Shown: positions 1 to 5,845 of the stretch, piece after piece | Numbering within the stretch: the stretch's first letter is position 1 | How the letters are laid out: every line of letters begins with the position of its first letter | Source: CAZXCQ01 sp964639275 | Lineage (GTDB): Bacteria > Desulfobacterota > DSM-4660 > Desulfatiglandales > Desulfatiglandaceae | NCBI GenBank assembly: GCA_964639275.1 | Contig: CAZXCQ010000308.1 | Location: 1-7,273 of the forward strand | Reading direction: 5' to 3' | Length of the DNA: 7,273 bases | Position numbers and translations under genes: made by a program | Notes under the pieces: generated by a model | The model's database searches: none | The model's input: only the letters and a program-made list of their open reading frames with translations | Told to the model about the DNA's origin: nothing

Positions 1-3
1 CAC

Positions 4-30
4 GGGTTCAGAGGTTCAGGGGTTCAAAGG
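4..30 (-). repeat. GGTTCA-family short-period repeat, left inverted arm
   Basis: Degenerate units of 7-8 nt with the core GGTTCA. Positions 4-25 are the reverse complement of 208-229 with one mismatch in 22, so this block is one arm of an inverted pair about 180 bp apart. The strand is set so that units read TGAACC, as in the other arm. The block may continue left of the window. Function unknown. Confidence 0.75.
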
Positions 31-190
31 TTGTATTCTCATCACCATACGTCATGATGTAAACGTTTTGTTCAGGAAAACTGTGCTTTGGTATATCCAC
101 ACCAAACCTGGAATAGGCACTTTGCAATGATGTTAAAATCCCTATTCTTTACAAGAACTTCAAGGTTCCAAATCCCGTTCTTTCCCTAAC
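31..190. other. gene-free spacer between inverted repeat arms
   Basis: No gene is supported here. On the minus strand a frame is open from 148 down to a stop at 8-10, about 46 codons. It has protein-like composition (for example SRFGVDIPKH, VYIMTYGDE), but it has no start codon with a ribosome site and no family I recognise. Its last codons and its stop lie inside the GGTTCA repeat. It could be the worn 3' end of an old gene or chance. I see no terminator or RNA gene. Confidence 0.4.
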
Positions 191-237
191 CCTGAACGTT
201 GAACTCTGAACCCTTGAACCTCTGAACCCTGAACCCC
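191..237 (+). repeat. TGAAC-family short-period tandem repeat, right inverted arm
   Basis: Six successive units of 7 or 8 nt, each ending in TGAAC, begin at 191, 198, 205, 212, 220 and 228, followed by a run of C. Positions 208-229 are complementary to 4-25 (21 of 22). The units differ at their first two or three bases only. The block ends about 18 bp before the -35 element of the downstream regulator gene. Confidence 0.8.
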
Positions 238-254
238 CACCGCATTTTTTTCGA

Positions 255-284
255 TTGACATGAAAGCGGCCTGGATGATATGTT
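255..284 (+). promoter_or_regulatory. candidate sigma70-type promoter of the HTH-receiver gene
   Basis: A perfect -35 hexamer TTGACA is at 255-260, and a moderate -10 hexamer TATGTT (4 of 6 matches to TATAAT) is at 279-284, separated by 18 bp. Transcription would begin within the 9-bp repeat array and give a leader of roughly 45-50 nt before the ATG. The -10 is not strong, which would suit an activated or regulated promoter. Assigned by eye only. Confidence 0.5.
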
Positions 285-317
285 ACATTCGTTACATCAA
301 TTACATCCGTTGCATTT
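282..317 (+). promoter_or_regulatory. four 9-bp tandem direct repeats, possible operator
   Basis: Four consecutive 9-nt units begin at 282, 291, 300 and 309, with consensus GTTACATYN. The first two are closest to the consensus; the third starts with A and the fourth has a G in place of the central A. They overlap the candidate -10 and the start of the transcript, and end just before the ribosome site. Head-to-tail spacing on one face of the helix is typical of sites read by proteins that oligomerise on direct repeats. Binding by the HTH-receiver protein encoded immediately downstream is inference. Confidence 0.55.
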
Positions 318-323
318 TTTTCC

Positions 324-331
324 TGAGGAGG
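324..331 (+). promoter_or_regulatory. ribosome binding site deciding the start at 339
   Basis: TGAGGAGG lies 7 nt before ATG 339 but only 4 nt before the in-frame TTG at 336, so the ATG is the preferred start. Confidence 0.8.
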
Positions 332-338
332 CAAGTTG

Positions 339-911
339 ATGGCTGTTGGTGACAACCAAGATGTTCTTACTATTTCACAGGCTGCCCGATACTGCGCCGT
401 TGACAGGGTGACCATGTGGCGGTGGATCAAACAAGGAAAGATAAGAGCGTCGGTTACCCTAGGAGGGCACCACAGGATCCGCAAGGCGGATCTGGAGTCG
501 TTTGTTTTTGAAAGGGGAATGTTCCCCCTGACAGACCACCCGTCCCCGGCAAAGAGGATCCTGGTTGTGGATGATGACCCCAGCGTTCAGGGGATGCTCA
601 GAAAAATGCTTTCGGCTTGCAATTACGAAACAGAAGCCGCCTCAGACGGTTTTGAAGCCGGGATAAAGATTGCCAAGTTTAAACCTGGCCTCGTCATCCT
701 GGACCTGTTTATGCCCGGAATGGACGGTTTCGAGGTATGCAAGCGAATAAAGGAAGATCCGGACACCTCTCGTGTGAAAGTTTTGATCCTCACTGGCTAT
801 GATTCTGATGAAAACAGGGATAGAGTCATGCGGGCAGGGGCCGACGGCTATATGACCAAACCTGCGGAGAAGGACACATTGCTTCGCCAGGTGGAGGATC
901 TTTTGAAATGA
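339..911 (+). CDS. DNA-binding response regulator, N-terminal HTH plus C-terminal receiver
   Basis: A 190-residue cytoplasmic regulator. Residues about 10-57 form an excisionase/MerR-like helix-turn-helix of the HTH_17 type: LTISQAARYCAVDRVTMWRW is the two-helix core, GKIRAS the turn, and LGGHHRIRKADLESF the wing and last helix. After a short linker, residues 73-190 are a complete CheY-like receiver. Its acidic pocket is D78-D80, the phosphate acceptor is D122 in LDLFMPGMDG, and the switch and conserved residues are T152 and K174 (in TKP). All receiver catalytic residues are present, so phosphorylation should control DNA binding. Most response regulators carry the receiver first, so this order is inverted. 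It has its own candidate promoter and overlaps a 9-bp repeat array that could be an autoregulatory site (inference). No intact kinase is adjacent; a decayed one follows. Identification of both domains is firm; target genes are unknown. Confidence 0.93.
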   Translation: MAVGDNQDVLTISQAARYCAVDRVTMWRWIKQGKIRASVTLGGHHRIRKADLESFVFERGMFPLTDHPSPAKRILVVDDDPSVQGMLRKMLSACNYETEAASDGFEAGIKIAKFKPGLVILDLFMPGMDGFEVCKRIKEDPDTSRVKVLILTGYDSDENRDRVMRAGADGYMTKPAEKDTLLRQVEDLLK

Positions 912-957
912 GGGGTCAGGGGTTCAGAGATTGAGGGCCGATTGTTGATTGGCGACT
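912..957 (+). repeat. GGTTCA / GATTG repeat block at the 3' edge of the regulator gene
   Basis: The block starts on the base after the stop codon. The first part (912-929) has two GGGGTYCA units of the same family as 4-30, in the same orientation on this strand; ten bases at 920-929 match 4-13 exactly. The second part (about 938-955) changes to GATTG-like units resembling the block at 5761-5785. Repeat units therefore abut the gene end directly. Confidence 0.6.
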
Positions 958-960
958 TGC

Positions 961-978
961 CCGCCGTCTTTGTGGCGG
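961..978 (+). terminator. weak candidate hairpin after the regulator gene
   Basis: CCGCC at 961-965 pairs with GGCGG at 974-978 across an 8-nt loop, followed by ATTTGAT rather than a proper T-run. It is the only hairpin of any strength behind the regulator gene, but it is short and lacks the tail of a standard intrinsic terminator. Confidence 0.25.
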
Positions 979-1145
979 ATTTGATCCTTGGACGATGTTT
1001 TTACAATGGGCATTTACGCTTTACCTCGATCAAACAAAATAATCCAGCAGATTTGTTTTGAGTATAAAGTAAGACAGGTATTTAGTCAAGAATTGAAATG
1101 TAAAGCTCTTGAGCAAGAGATGACCCATATCCAGGAATGAGCTAT
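979..1145. other. AT-richer stretch without a supported gene
   Basis: I see no gene. A + frame from about 1021 to the stop at 1138-1140 is open (ending KALEQEMTHIQE) but has no start codon with a ribosome site and no recognisable family. A 6-bp inverted repeat, CTCTTG-AG-CAAGAG at 1106-1119, is symmetrical enough to be a protein site or chance. Confidence 0.4.
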
Positions 1146-1166
1146 AAACAACAAGCAACGAGCAAC
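1146..1166 (-). repeat. GTTGCTC-family heptamer repeat, minus orientation
   Basis: Three 7-nt units, at 1146, 1153 and 1160, read on the minus strand as GTTGCTC, GTTGCTT and GTTGTTT. This is the same family as the block at 5803-5844, about 4.6 kb away and in the opposite orientation. It ends a few bases before the surviving part of the decayed kinase gene. Confidence 0.65.
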
Positions 1167-1182
1167 CAGGAACATTAAAAGA

Positions 1183-1479
1183 TTAAGAGAGACCGGGCAG
1201 GATCCTCCACTGGGCAAGACCCTGGAGTTCACCGCCATCCGCAAGGATCAAACGTAACATCTCAATAATTAGGAGGAGGACACCTGGAGAAGGTCTTTGA
1301 TCCCTATTTCTCTACCAAAGAGATGGGGAGCCCAGAAGGGGATGGGCCTGGGGCTGTCCATCTGCCACTACATTATCAAGAGACACCACGGCAACATCTC
1401 CGTCGAATCCAAAGTGGGAGAAGAAACCACCGTTCGCATTTACTTGCCCGTCCATATGGAAGAGCCGCCACAGAGGTGA
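1183..1479 (+). pseudogene. decayed PAS histidine kinase with internal deletion and frameshift
   Basis: Two pieces of one kinase gene survive. From about 1183 to the stop at 1255-1257 the frame reads LRETGQ and then GKTLEFTAIRKD, a typical PAS-domain strand sequence. The text then jumps to the ATPase domain: from 1284 one frame reads LEKVFDPYFSTKEMGS, and from about 1334 the next frame continues QKGMGLGLSICHYI and NISVESKVGEETTVRIYLP to a stop at 1477-1479. The pieces join perfectly if one C is removed from the CCC at 1331-1333. Missing are the end of PAS, the whole HisKA region with its phospho-histidine, and the N and G1 boxes, by domain size roughly 150-180 residues. The start is also absent. 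This kinase cannot work. It may once have partnered the HTH-receiver gene upstream (inference from position). Confidence 0.8.
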
Positions 1480-1592
1480 CAATTGTACGACTATATCGAA
1501 ACGATAGCAAGTCTGAGCAAAAGCATCCAGAAACTGCCGCAGCCATCGCCTCAGCAGAGGATGTGCTGCAATTCACGATTCAAAATGGATGA
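1476..1592 (+). CDS. doubtful 38-residue ORF overlapping the pseudogene stop
   Basis: GTG at 1476-1478 overlaps the TGA of the kinase remnant in a GTGA arrangement, the usual layout for a translationally coupled downstream gene. The product starts VTIVRLYRND and ends LQFTIQNG. Against it: there is no separate ribosome site at a proper distance, it is very short, and I do not recognise the family. It may be what remains of a small gene that followed the kinase before it decayed, or chance. A second open frame (1483-1620, about 45 codons) covers the same DNA with no better support. Confidence 0.2.
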   Translation: MTIVRLYRNDSKSEQKHPETAAAIASAEDVLQFTIQNG

Positions 1593-1621
1593 CCCCAATT
1601 TCTTGAATGCCAGAGCATGAA

Positions 1622-1628
1622 AGGAGAG
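1622..1628 (+). promoter_or_regulatory. ribosome binding site deciding the start at 1635
   Basis: AGGAGAG precedes ATG 1635 with about 8 nt from the GGAG core, and the in-frame GTG at 1632 with only 5. The ATG is preferred. No convincing -35/-10 pair is visible between the kinase remnant and this gene, so its promoter is unplaced. Confidence 0.7.
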
Positions 1629-1634
1629 TAAGTG

Positions 1635-2531
1635 ATGAAACAAAACAGGGGTACATTACTTAAGACCGCCATTCGGGTCTTTTCGATTGGCGGGTTATTG
1701 TTGCTGACGGTGGGCCTTGCCTCCGGGGCGGATCTCGAAGAGGTGAAGGAAAGGGGTGTCTTGCGGCACCTGGGAATCCCCTATGCCAACTTTGTAACAG
1801 GCGCCGGGGACGGCCTGGATGTGGAGATGATACGCCTTTTTGCCCAACACATCGGGGTCAAGTACAGGTATGTCCAGACCGACTGGCAGAATGTCATCGG
1901 AGACCTGTGCGGAAAAAAGGTCAGACCCAGAGGCGATGATGTTGAGATCCTTGGGGAAGTGCCGGTCAAGGGGGATGTCATTGCCAGCGGCCTGACGGTC
2001 CTTCCCTGGCGTAAGAAGGTCGTCGCCTATTCTGTCCCCATCTTTCCGACCCAGGTCTGGTTGGTGGCCCGGGCCGATTCGGTCATAAGACCGATCAAAC
2101 CCAGCGGCAACGCAAGCAAGGATGTCGCTGTGGTAAAGGCCCTTCTCAGAGGTCACAATGTCATGGGTGTTGCAAACACCTGCCTCGACCCAACCCTTTA
2201 CGGGCTGAATGAGGCCGGGGCCGAGATCAGGCTATTCAAAGGGAACCTGAATGAACTGGTGCCTGCCATCATCAGGGGTGATGCCGAGGAAACCTTGCAG
2301 GACGCAGCCGATGCCCTGGTCGCCCTGGAGAAATGGCCCGGAAAGATCAAGGTGATCGGCCCGGTTTCGCCCATGCAGGACATGGCCTATGCCTTCTCCA
2401 TGACCGCGCCTGGGCTCAGAGAGTCATTTAACCGGTTCTTTGAGAAGTGCAAAAAGGACGGCACCTATGTGCGGCTGGTCAGTAAATACTACCCGGCTAT
2501 ATTCCGTCACTACCCCGAGTTTTTCCGATAG
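1635..2531 (+). CDS. periplasmic solute-binding protein, family 3 type
   Basis: 298 residues. The N-terminus is a clear Sec signal: basic KQNRGTLLKTAIR, a hydrophobic core near 17-29, and a likely cut after SGA at residue 32; no lipobox cysteine. The mature part fits the PBPb/SBP_bac_3 fold. LDVEMIRLFAQHIGVKYRYV (61-80) is the first lobe helix and strand. GDVIASGLTVLPWRKKVVAY (113-132) carries R126 at the place of the arginine that binds the ligand carboxylate in amino-acid binding proteins. The 219-249 stretch (around LVALEKWPGKIKVIG) and FFEKCKKDGTYVRLV (268-282) complete the second lobe. Cysteines C92, C183 and C272 could allow a disulfide. Ligand unknown; R126 suggests an acidic or amino-acid-like solute (inference). 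There is no lysozyme domain, so it is not MltF, and no permease or ATPase gene is near. It sits 13 bp before the hybrid kinase gene, whose ribosome site overlaps this stop, so a role as the kinase's ligand receptor is likely. Confidence 0.9.
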   Translation: MKQNRGTLLKTAIRVFSIGGLLLLTVGLASGADLEEVKERGVLRHLGIPYANFVTGAGDGLDVEMIRLFAQHIGVKYRYVQTDWQNVIGDLCGKKVRPRGDDVEILGEVPVKGDVIASGLTVLPWRKKVVAYSVPIFPTQVWLVARADSVIRPIKPSGNASKDVAVVKALLRGHNVMGVANTCLDPTLYGLNEAGAEIRLFKGNLNELVPAIIRGDAEETLQDAADALVALEKWPGKIKVIGPVSPMQDMAYAFSMTAPGLRESFNRFFEKCKKDGTYVRLVSKYYPAIFRHYPEFFR

Positions 2532-2534
2532 GAG
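2530..2534 (+). promoter_or_regulatory. ribosome binding site overlapping the upstream stop codon
   Basis: AGGAG overlaps the TAG of the binding-protein gene (2529-2531) and lies 10 nt before ATG 2545. Ribosomes ending the first gene sit on this site, so the two genes are probably translationally coupled. It also decides the kinase start: the same frame is open upstream to 2440, but no ribosome site lies there. Confidence 0.7.
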
Positions 2535-2544
2535 TCACCCGAAT

Positions 2545-5500
2545 ATGACATCCTTTCTCAAATCTGCGAGTAAGAAGGGCGCCCTGGTCCTCCTGGGGAC
2601 GACCCTCGTGTTGATCGGGTTCATCGGTTTCCTGGTGGCGGCAAATTATCAGTCCCACCGCCGGGTGCAGGAGTTCGTCCTGGACCAGTTGAGGCTGGTT
2701 ACGGAAGATCATGCAACCGCATTGAGCTATTTCTGCTCTGAGAGAAAAGAGGACATCCGGAACCTGGCTGCAAGCAAATCGCTCCTTTCCTTCTTTGAGA
2801 ATAAGGCCCTTGGCATGTCCATGGAATATGGCCTGAGGGCCGGGCTTGTTAGCATATCTGAAACCTTTGAAAAGCTCCTGAGGGAAAAGGGGATCGAAGG
2901 GGAAAGGATCTATACCCGCATCGTCTTCATAGAAAGCGATGGGAAGCCTCTTGTGGATACCCTGGACGGGCACGCGGGAAAGGAGTACGAAAGGGGCTGG
3001 AAAGGGCTTCTCAGGCCGGAGAGTTCGGGGGCGGCAATCGTTGTCGAGCATGAAGGGCAGCTCGAAGTGATGGTTTCTATCCCCTATTTCTTCAAGAGTG
3101 GATACACGGGCCAGGTGGTCGCATGGATCTCGCCAAAGACTATTTACCGTCTCGCCGTGGCAAGAAAGGCATCATCCAGACGGCCCATATATGTTGTCTG
3201 TGAAAACCACCTCATCCTGGCGCCGCCCGGGACCCGGCTCCAAAGTCCCTTTTTGTTCCTCCCAGGGCCTGGGGGCCTGAAGGCCGGAGAAATCCACCGC
3301 TTTGAGACGGTTGAAAAGGACGGATCAAGGGTAGAGATGATTGCCCTCCGGGTTCCGGTCAAGGGCGCCCCTTTGTCGGTGGTTGCTGTCTTGCCCGCCT
3401 CGGGGCTCGAAGAGCGCATGGCCCTGTGGTATGTCCCCGTGGGCATGGGCATCCTGGCGATCCTTATCCTTTGTAGTATGGTCGCAGCTTACCGGCTCAA
3501 CACCCAGAGGCTCGTACTCAATGCCGGGCTGGAAGAGGCATCAAAAGGCAGGGAGGAGATCGAGGAAAAGAATAGACAGTTGAATAACGAGATCAGCGAG
3601 CGCAGGCAGGCCGAGGAGGCGGCACACCGCGAGGTCTCAATCAGCGAGGCACTGGCCGAGGTATCCAATGTTATCATATCGAGCCCTCCCATTGAAGACC
3701 TCTCATTTGCCGTGCTTGAGCACGCCAGGCGTCTTACGGGGAGCCGGTTCGGCTATGCGGGATATATCGATCCTAAAACAGGATATCTCGTCAGCCCTAC
3801 CCTGACAAGAGATATATGGGATGCCTGTGAGGTCCGGGAAAAGAAGAACGTCTTTAAGGAATTTCGGGGGCTGTGCGGGTGGGCGTTAAAGAATAAAGAG
3901 CCTTTATGCACCAACACGCCCCGGGAGGATCATCGGTTTTCGGGAACACCGCAGGGCCACATCCCTGTTGAGCGCTTCCTGGCGGTCCCGGCCCTCTTTG
4001 AGGAGGAACTGGTGGGGCAGATTGCCCTGGCAAACCCTGAGAAGGACTATACCGAGCAGGATGTGGCCGTGGCAGGCCGTTTCGCAGCCCTCTATGCCAT
4101 CGGCATCCGGAGAAAGAGGGACGAAGAAGAACTCAAGGGGCTTAATCTGGAACTGGAGCAAAGGGTAGAGAGACGTACGGCCGATCTAACACAGGCCATC
4201 AAACAATTGAGCCGGGAGATACAGGAGCGGGAGCACGCCGAAGAAGGGTTAAAGGCCTCGGAAGAACGAATGGGACGTCTCATTGAGGCGTCTCCCGTGG
4301 GTATCTGCATCCTTCAACAGGGCCGGTATGTATATGTCAATCCTGCCTTTGTAAAGATGTTTGGCTTCGAGCATCCCGAGGAGATTGTGGGCCGGCCCGG
4401 GGAATCATTGTTTGACCCCGAGGATAGAGCACTGGTTACAAGGAGAGGCAAAGAGCGTGTGGAGGGTAAGAAAATCCCCTTATCTTACGAGGTCAGGGGG
4501 CTGAAAAAGGACGGGAAAAGATTTCCGGCCGCCCTTTGGGAGACTGTCATCGATTACAAAAATGAACCTGCAATCCTCGGGTTTGCTGCGGACATAAGCC
4601 TTGAAAAAGAACTGAGATCACAGCTCCAGGAGTCCCAGAAGATGGAGGCCCTGGGGACCCTGGCAGGGGGTATTGCCCATGACTTCAACAATATCCTCAC
4701 GGCCATCATCGGATACACAGACCTTGCGAAGCTAAAGGCCCCTCCAGAAAGCGATCTGATCCCCGATCTGGATGAGGTCCTCAAGGCCGGGAACCGGGCG
4801 AAAGACCTGGTAAAGCAGATCCTGACCATGGGCCGTCAGACCGAAGAGGAGCGAAGACCCGTAGCGCCGATATACATAGTAAAGGAGGCCGTGAAGCTCT
4901 TGAGGGCCTCCGTGCCTTCCTCCATCAAGTTTGACATAAGGATAGAAAAGGATACCGGGACTATCCTGTCGGACCCGACCCGGATCCACCAGGTATTGAT
5001 GAACCTCTGCACCAATGCCTACCAGGCCATGGACAAGGAAGGGGGCACCCTGGGGGTGAGTCTCGGCAATGTGGAAGTGGATGAAAGCACGGCGGAGTAT
5101 ATAGGCATAGATCCTGGTCCATACGTCAAACTAACGGTGAGCGATACCGGCCACGGCATGCCCCCTGAGGTCAGGGAGCGGATCTTTGAGCCCTATTTTA
5201 CCACCAAGGAAAAGGGGGAGGGGACGGGGCTGGGGCTCTCGGTGGTGCAGGGAATCATAGAGAGTCACGGAGGTAAGATCTCGGTTTACAGCGAGCCGGG
5301 AAAAGGGAGCACCTTTCATGTGTATTTCTCCAGGATCGATACCGCGTCCAGAGAGACTGGCGAACCCAAAGAGGAGGCCATACTCCTTACGGGCACGGAA
5401 CGGATCCTCTTTGTGGATGATCAGGAGGTCCTGGTTAAAATGGGCAAAAGGATGCTGGAGCAATTGGGGTATGAGGTAACTGCTTTTACAGACAGCGTTG

Positions 5501-5772
5501 AAGCGATTGAGAGGTTTTCCGAGGACCCGGACAGGTTTAACCTGGTGATCACCGACCTGGCCATGCCGGACGTGACCGGAGAGAGGCTTGCCCGGGAGGT
5601 GATGAACATCCGTCCCGGGATACCGGTAATCATTTGCAGCGGATTTGGTGAAAGGATCAGGAGAGAAAAGGCCAGGGAGATGGGCGTAAAGGCCTTTATC
5701 CAGAAGCCTTTGACACTGGAGGATCTTGCCAGGACCGTGCGGGAGGTGCTGGACAAGGGGATTGACGATTGA
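2545..5772 (+). CDS. membrane hybrid sensor histidine kinase (sensor-GAF-PAS-HisKA-HATPase-REC)
   Basis: 1075 residues, all modules intact. TM1 is at about 12-35 and TM2 at 295-316. The 260-residue loop between them faces the periplasm and looks Cache-like (RIVFIESDGKPLVDT; MVSIPYFFKSGYTGQVVAWI). No clear HAMP follows; instead there is a coiled coil at about 322-365. Then come a GAF domain (about 368-521, containing GLCGWALKN), a second coiled coil (522-572) and a PAS domain (573-686). The HisKA domain has phospho-acceptor H712 in GGIAHDFNNILTAIIGY, the HDFNN class. The ATPase domain has an N box around N820-N824, DTGHG at 867-871, and GTGLGL at 893-898. The C-terminal receiver has D958/D959, acceptor D1004, S1032 and K1054. 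It probably autophosphorylates H712 and passes phosphate to its own D1004; it has no DNA-binding output, so a further partner is needed. The binding-protein gene 13 bp upstream may supply the ligand signal (inference). The last three codons and the stop lie in a heptamer repeat. Confidence 0.95.
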   Translation: MTSFLKSASKKGALVLLGTTLVLIGFIGFLVAANYQSHRRVQEFVLDQLRLVTEDHATALSYFCSERKEDIRNLAASKSLLSFFENKALGMSMEYGLRAGLVSISETFEKLLREKGIEGERIYTRIVFIESDGKPLVDTLDGHAGKEYERGWKGLLRPESSGAAIVVEHEGQLEVMVSIPYFFKSGYTGQVVAWISPKTIYRLAVARKASSRRPIYVVCENHLILAPPGTRLQSPFLFLPGPGGLKAGEIHRFETVEKDGSRVEMIALRVPVKGAPLSVVAVLPASGLEERMALWYVPVGMGILAILILCSMVAAYRLNTQRLVLNAGLEEASKGREEIEEKNRQLNNEISERRQAEEAAHREVSISEALAEVSNVIISSPPIEDLSFAVLEHARRLTGSRFGYAGYIDPKTGYLVSPTLTRDIWDACEVREKKNVFKEFRGLCGWALKNKEPLCTNTPREDHRFSGTPQGHIPVERFLAVPALFEEELVGQIALANPEKDYTEQDVAVAGRFAALYAIGIRRKRDEEELKGLNLELEQRVERRTADLTQAIKQLSREIQEREHAEEGLKASEERMGRLIEASPVGICILQQGRYVYVNPAFVKMFGFEHPEEIVGRPGESLFDPEDRALVTRRGKERVEGKKIPLSYEVRGLKKDGKRFPAALWETVIDYKNEPAILGFAADISLEKELRSQLQESQKMEALGTLAGGIAHDFNNILTAIIGYTDLAKLKAPPESDLIPDLDEVLKAGNRAKDLVKQILTMGRQTEEERRPVAPIYIVKEAVKLLRASVPSSIKFDIRIEKDTGTILSDPTRIHQVLMNLCTNAYQAMDKEGGTLGVSLGNVEVDESTAEYIGIDPGPYVKLTVSDTGHGMPPEVRERIFEPYFTTKEKGEGTGLGLSVVQGIIESHGGKISVYSEPGKGSTFHVYFSRIDTASRETGEPKEEAILLTGTERILFVDDQEVLVKMGKRMLEQLGYEVTAFTDSVEAIERFSEDPDRFNLVITDLAMPDVTGERLAREVMNIRPGIPVIICSGFGERIRREKAREMGVKAFIQKPLTLEDLARTVREVLDKGIDD

Positions 5773-5788
5773 CGATTGGTGATTGAAA
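5761..5788 (+). repeat. ATTGACG-family heptamer repeat overlapping the kinase stop
   Basis: Four 7-nt units begin at 5761, 5768, 5775 and 5782: two identical ATTGACG, then ATTGGTG (two transitions) and a diverged ATTGAAA. The first unit and part of the second encode the final I-D-D and the TGA of the hybrid kinase, so the repeat replaced or created the gene's 3' end. Confidence 0.8.
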
Positions 5789-5802
5789 GGACCTGGATTC
5801 TG

Positions 5803-5844
5803 GTTGCTGGTTACTCGTTGCTCGTTGCTCGTAACTCGTTCACT
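5803..5844 (+). repeat. GTTGCTC-family heptamer repeat
   Basis: Six 7-nt units run from 5803 to 5844 with consensus GTTGCTC: GTTGCTG, GTTACTC, GTTGCTC twice, GTAACTC and a diverged sixth. They stay in the same 7-nt register as the ATTGACG block (5761 and 5803 differ by 42). A three-unit copy lies at 1146-1166 on the other strand. Confidence 0.85.
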
Positions 5845-5845
5845 T

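Larger units (their letters stand above)
242..322 (+). repeat. 11-nt direct repeat bracketing the promoter region
   Basis: GCATTTTTTTC occurs identically at 242-252 and at 312-322, 70 bp apart. The two copies bracket the candidate promoter and the 9-bp repeats. T-tracts of this sort can bend DNA, but no function can be assigned from sequence alone. Confidence 0.6.

Noticed and set aside
149..484. 111-codon minus-strand ORF across the promoter and the start of the HTH-receiver gene
   Set aside because: It lies antisense to a clear gene, and its middle simply reads the 9-bp repeats (DVIDVTNVT). No ribosome site or family.
981..1007. Promoter with TTGATC and TACAAT
   Set aside because: Spacing is only 15 bp and the -35 is poor; no gene starts behind it.
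1695..2156. 153-codon minus-strand ORF
   Set aside because: Antisense shadow of the solute-binding protein gene, whose signal peptide and fold motifs are clear.
1635..2531. MltF-type lytic transglycosylase
   Set aside because: It has the binding-protein domain only; at 298 residues there is no room for, and no motif of, the lysozyme-like domain.
2440..2544. Upstream extension of the hybrid kinase frame to an ATG inside the binding-protein gene
   Set aside because: It would add 35 residues ahead of TM1, overlaps the upstream gene in another frame, and has no ribosome site; ATG 2545 has AGGAG at 10 nt.
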